Source: an uncultured Ruminococcus sp.
GTDB lineage: Bacteria > Bacillota > Clostridia > Oscillospirales > Ruminococcaceae
Direction: 5' to 3'
NCBI GenBank assembly: GCA_934435205.1
Contig: CAKSAK010000008.1
Coordinates: 1 to 64,000 of the forward strand
Length of the DNA stretch: 64,000 bases
This document shows positions 61,958 through 64,000 of this stretch, piece by piece (position 1 is the first letter of the stretch; each line of letters starts with the position of its first letter). Under the pieces are notes generated by a model. It saw only the letters and a program-made list of their open reading frames with translations. It did no database searches and was not told the origin of the DNA. The position numbers and the translations under genes are program-made.

Positions 61958-62413
61958 CTACCATAGTCCTATGCTGTCGAACAAATGCCGCTGTGAGATG
62001 TTTCCTGCTACTCTTATCATTACTTTGTCATAGGTTGACATGAAGCTGTCCACAACTTCTATGATGGTGAAGCCGCTGTTGTTCAGGGCTTCTGTGAGCT
62101 TTTGCTTATCCTTGGTATAGGCTATATAGGCGGTTTGCAGGCTTCTATTATTTTGGAATGTGATAAGCTGTGAATATGGTATCTTGCTGTTTTGCAGGTG
62201 CTTTTCTATGGTTTGACACTCGCCTAAAAAGGTTTGTAGGGGCTTCCCTTTTGTGGCTGTGATAAGATAGCCTTGGCAGGTGAACTTTTTCTGAGCAGAC
62301 TTTATGTGAGATATCACAAAGCTTGCGTCTGTGCGGTACGAGCGTTCAAATATCTGCACGGTTTTGTTGTACCATTCTTCGTTGTTCTTTTCAACTGATT
62401 TTGATGTTACCAT
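61958..62413 (-). CDS. 151-aa protein, unknown function
   Basis: ATG at 62411-62413 (complement) follows AAAGGAAG; a GTG two codons earlier overlaps that site. Soluble, with two cysteines (F-T-C-Q-G-Y and G-E-C-Q-T) and alpha/beta alternation. No family recognised. A broken copy of part of this gene lies at 50390-50637, so the gene or its flank took part in a duplication. Confidence 0.7.
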   Translation of the reverse strand: MVTSKSVEKNNEEWYNKTVQIFERSYRTDASFVISHIKSAQKKFTCQGYLITATKGKPLQTFLGECQTIEKHLQNSKIPYSQLITFQNNRSLQTAYIAYTKDKQKLTEALNNSGFTIIEVVDSFMSTYDKVMIRVAGNISQRHLFDSIGLW

Positions 62414-62486
62414 AGACACTTCCTTTCGTTATTCGGTCAAGCAAGGGCGGAGTGTTTTACACTCTGCCCCTGATCGACCGAACAAA

Positions 62487-62633
62487 TCAGAGCTTTGTTA
62501 CACCCCATATAACGATCTTTGCGCCGATGTATCGTGCTTCGATTATTTTTCTTGCATCATTGGTGTTGTATGCTGACACGATCTCCTGCGTTCTGCGACC
62601 GTCAATGGAAAACTGTACATTGTATTGTGCCAT
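62487..62633 (-). CDS. 48-aa small protein, unknown
   Basis: ATG (complement of 62631-62633) with an excellent GAGGAGGTGAAAG site. It encodes M-A-Q-Y-N-V-Q-F-S-I-D-G-R-R, then A-Y-N-T-N-D-A-R-K-I-I-E-A-R-Y, the look of a compact beta-alpha-beta protein. The gene lies 74 bases upstream of the 151-aa gene on the same strand, so the two are probably one unit. Confidence 0.7.
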   Translation of the reverse strand: MAQYNVQFSIDGRRTQEIVSAYNTNDARKIIEARYIGAKIVIWGVTKL

Positions 62634-62740
62634 AACTTTCACCTCCTCTGTCTGATATAATCATAGCACAGGCTATGTGTGCAATTTTGGACATAGGCGA
62701 TCGTATTAATGTGGGTAGTATGATATAAGCTTGGATTTTG

Positions 62741-64000
62741 TTATCTGTTAAAACCTATATGCTTTGGCTCTTCTTCAAGGGTATCGTCCTCGGTGAGGTC
62801 AAAGTCACGGGCTTTTAGAGTTATGATATCGTCCATTGTCATGGTGCTGAAATTCTGTCTTGTGAGCCTGAGTGCCTGACCGAACAGTGCGCCCTCTATA
62901 AGATTTCTTGCAAATCTGCCGTTGCCGAAATTCGGCTTCTTGCAGACCCTTTCAAGAAAAGGCAGGAGGGTTTCGTCAACGTCATCGGCAAGCTTATGTT
63001 CATTATTTTTCGCCATAAGGTGTACGATGCGGAGAAGCTCTGGGGCGGTATAGTCCTCGAAATTGACATGGAACGCAATTCTTGATCTCAGACCAGGGTT
63101 GCGGTCAAGGAAATCGTTCATTTCCTTTGGATAGCCCGCGAAAATCACCACCATATCGTCACGGTTGTTCTCCATTTCCTGCACGATAGTGTTTATGGCT
63201 TCATCGCCATAAGAGCCTGAGCGGTCATCGCAGAGGGAATATGCTTCGTCGATAAAAAGCACTGAGCCTTTAGCTTTCTTGAACATATTCTTCACCTGAA
63301 CGGCTGTCCAGCCAACATATTTTCCAACAAGGTCGGAACGTCCGCACTCGATAAGGTCGCCTTTGGAAAGCACGCCGTTTTCTTTGAGTATTCTTGCAAA
63401 CAGCCTTGCAACTGTGGTCTTTGCTGTGCCTGGATTGCCTGTGAACACCATATGCATGGCTGTTCGGCTTTCTTTCATGCCCTTATCGGCAAAAATTTTC
63501 TGCGCCTTTGAATATGTTATCGCCTTTTCGATAACGCTCTTGGCAGAATCAAGTCCGATAAGCTCCTGAAGCTCGCTGTACGCAGAGCCTTTTATCTCCT
63601 TGGCTTCATCCCTGTCATAGAGCTTTTTGAAGTTTGAATACTGTGGATAAATTTTGGTTTTCAGGACATTTGAATACCAAGTGTCATACATACCCATAAG
63701 CTCGTTTGCTCTATATGGGGTATCCTTTGCGCACAGGGAAAGGAGATCTTTATCGCAGGAGGTATTCTCTTCTCTGCAAAGCTTTCTGAGATATTTATGT
63801 GCATCTTCATTTTCTACAGTATCGTCCACGAGCTTCACGAAAGTGATAGTGCCGAGCTTTTCCTCCACGGAATCAGGGAGAGAAGGTCCGTCATTTGAAA
63901 AGGTAAAAATAAACTGTATCTCGTTTTTGTAGGCATTGATGAGGTCAAAGAGGATATCGGGGATAGCTTCATCGGCTGTACAATTATCGCTGTTGGTACA
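62741..64000 (-). CDS. AAA+ ATPase (CbbX/SpoVK-like), 5' partial
   Basis: The frame is open to the window edge on the minus strand; the GTG at 63868 is internal. The visible 419 codons contain an AAA+ module: Walker A G-N-P-G-T-A-K-T-T, Walker B S-V-L-F-I-D-E-A-Y-S-L, sensor 1 V-V-I-F-A-G-Y and the arginine finger region N-P-G-L-R-S-R-I. CbbX/SpoVK-type proteins remodel protein complexes. In the window, the Walker A has Ala where Gly is usual (G-T-A-K), a known variant. The N-terminal domain is outside the window, so the specific role is open. Confidence 0.88.
   Translation of the reverse strand, partial: CTNSDNCTADEAIPDILFDLINAYKNEIQFIFTFSNDGPSLPDSVEEKLGTITFVKLVDDTVENEDAHKYLRKLCREENTSCDKDLLSLCAKDTPYRANELMGMYDTWYSNVLKTKIYPQYSNFKKLYDRDEAKEIKGSAYSELQELIGLDSAKSVIEKAITYSKAQKIFADKGMKESRTAMHMVFTGNPGTAKTTVARLFARILKENGVLSKGDLIECGRSDLVGKYVGWTAVQVKNMFKKAKGSVLFIDEAYSLCDDRSGSYGDEAINTIVQEMENNRDDMVVIFAGYPKEMNDFLDRNPGLRSRIAFHVNFEDYTAPELLRIVHLMAKNNEHKLADDVDETLLPFLERVCKKPNFGNGRFARNLIEGALFGQALRLTRQNFSTMTMDDIITLKARDFDLTEDDTLEEEPKHIGFNR

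Overview
The window looks like a large integrative and conjugative element (ICE) plus its right-hand accessory flank, from a Firmicute of the class Clostridia. A Ruminococcus-like Oscillospiraceae host is the best guess, from codon use, the style of the lipoproteins and the ICE gene families; this is inference, since no rRNA or housekeeping marker lies in the window. The antirepressor-like gene at the left edge and the AAA+ ATPase at the right edge are both cut by the window. No tRNA, rRNA or CRISPR array was seen.

Layout. 1-2.7 kb: small ICE accessory genes and a D12-class adenine methylase. 2.8-19.4 kb: conjugation operon, with lipoproteins, a giant thioester/Cna-B surface adhesin, a DUF3852-like VirB2-type protein, a toprim primase-like protein, the VirD4/TraG coupling protein, VirB6-, VirB3- and VirB4-like proteins, an NlpC/P60-type hydrolase, a hairpin-rich oriT candidate and a small mobilisation accessory protein. 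19.5-29.3 kb: cargo block A, an AgrC/AgrA-like kinase and LytTR regulator facing a 14-codon ORF, a 141-aa protein, a VWA/calcium-repeat surface protein and three tandem WG-repeat lipoproteins. 29.4-32.1 kb: a MobP-type relaxase fused to Sel1 repeats. 32.2-41.9 kb: cargo block B, LytTR regulator, GHKL kinase, AgrB, AgrD, a secreted peptide, two lipoproteins and an ABC-2 ATPase and permease. 42.0-48.3 kb: integration module with a sigma-like factor, a structured non-coding region, three large serine-recombinase-type genes and an embedded Phd/RelE-type toxin-antitoxin pair. 48.3-50.2 kb: amidoligase (broken) plus gamma-glutamylcyclotransferase cassette. 50.3-53.3 kb: a decaying array of polymorphic-toxin cassettes, including a DddA-like cytidine deaminase with an Imm1-like immunity gene and an LHH nuclease with a CbrC-like immunity gene. 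53.3-55.2 kb: an acetyltransferase, an orphan SUFU-type immunity gene and an IS66 remnant. 55.2-61.5 kb: a second, rearranged copy of the block B peptide/lipoprotein/ABC module. 61.6-64 kb: small genes and an AAA+ ATPase.

How the genes may work together. The conjugation genes and relaxase form a nearly complete Gram-positive type IV transfer apparatus, and the thioester adhesin inside the operon could hold mating partners together. Two quorum-sensing-like LytTR systems flank the relaxase. Promoters in both blocks carry a direct-repeat LytTR-type operator about 58-60 bp upstream of the -10. A ~245-bp segment (tail of agrD, intergenic operator/promoter and leader) has been copied 20 kb downstream in front of a second secreted-peptide/ABC module, so one Agr signal probably controls two different peptides that share related export or immunity machinery. 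This two-locus Agr-peptide-lipoprotein-ABC system is the best candidate for an undescribed system. The DddA-like toxin cassette is the most notable single protein.

Caveats. Several genes are broken by A-tract frameshifts or in-frame stops; some could be assembly errors. All family assignments come from motif recognition, not searches.
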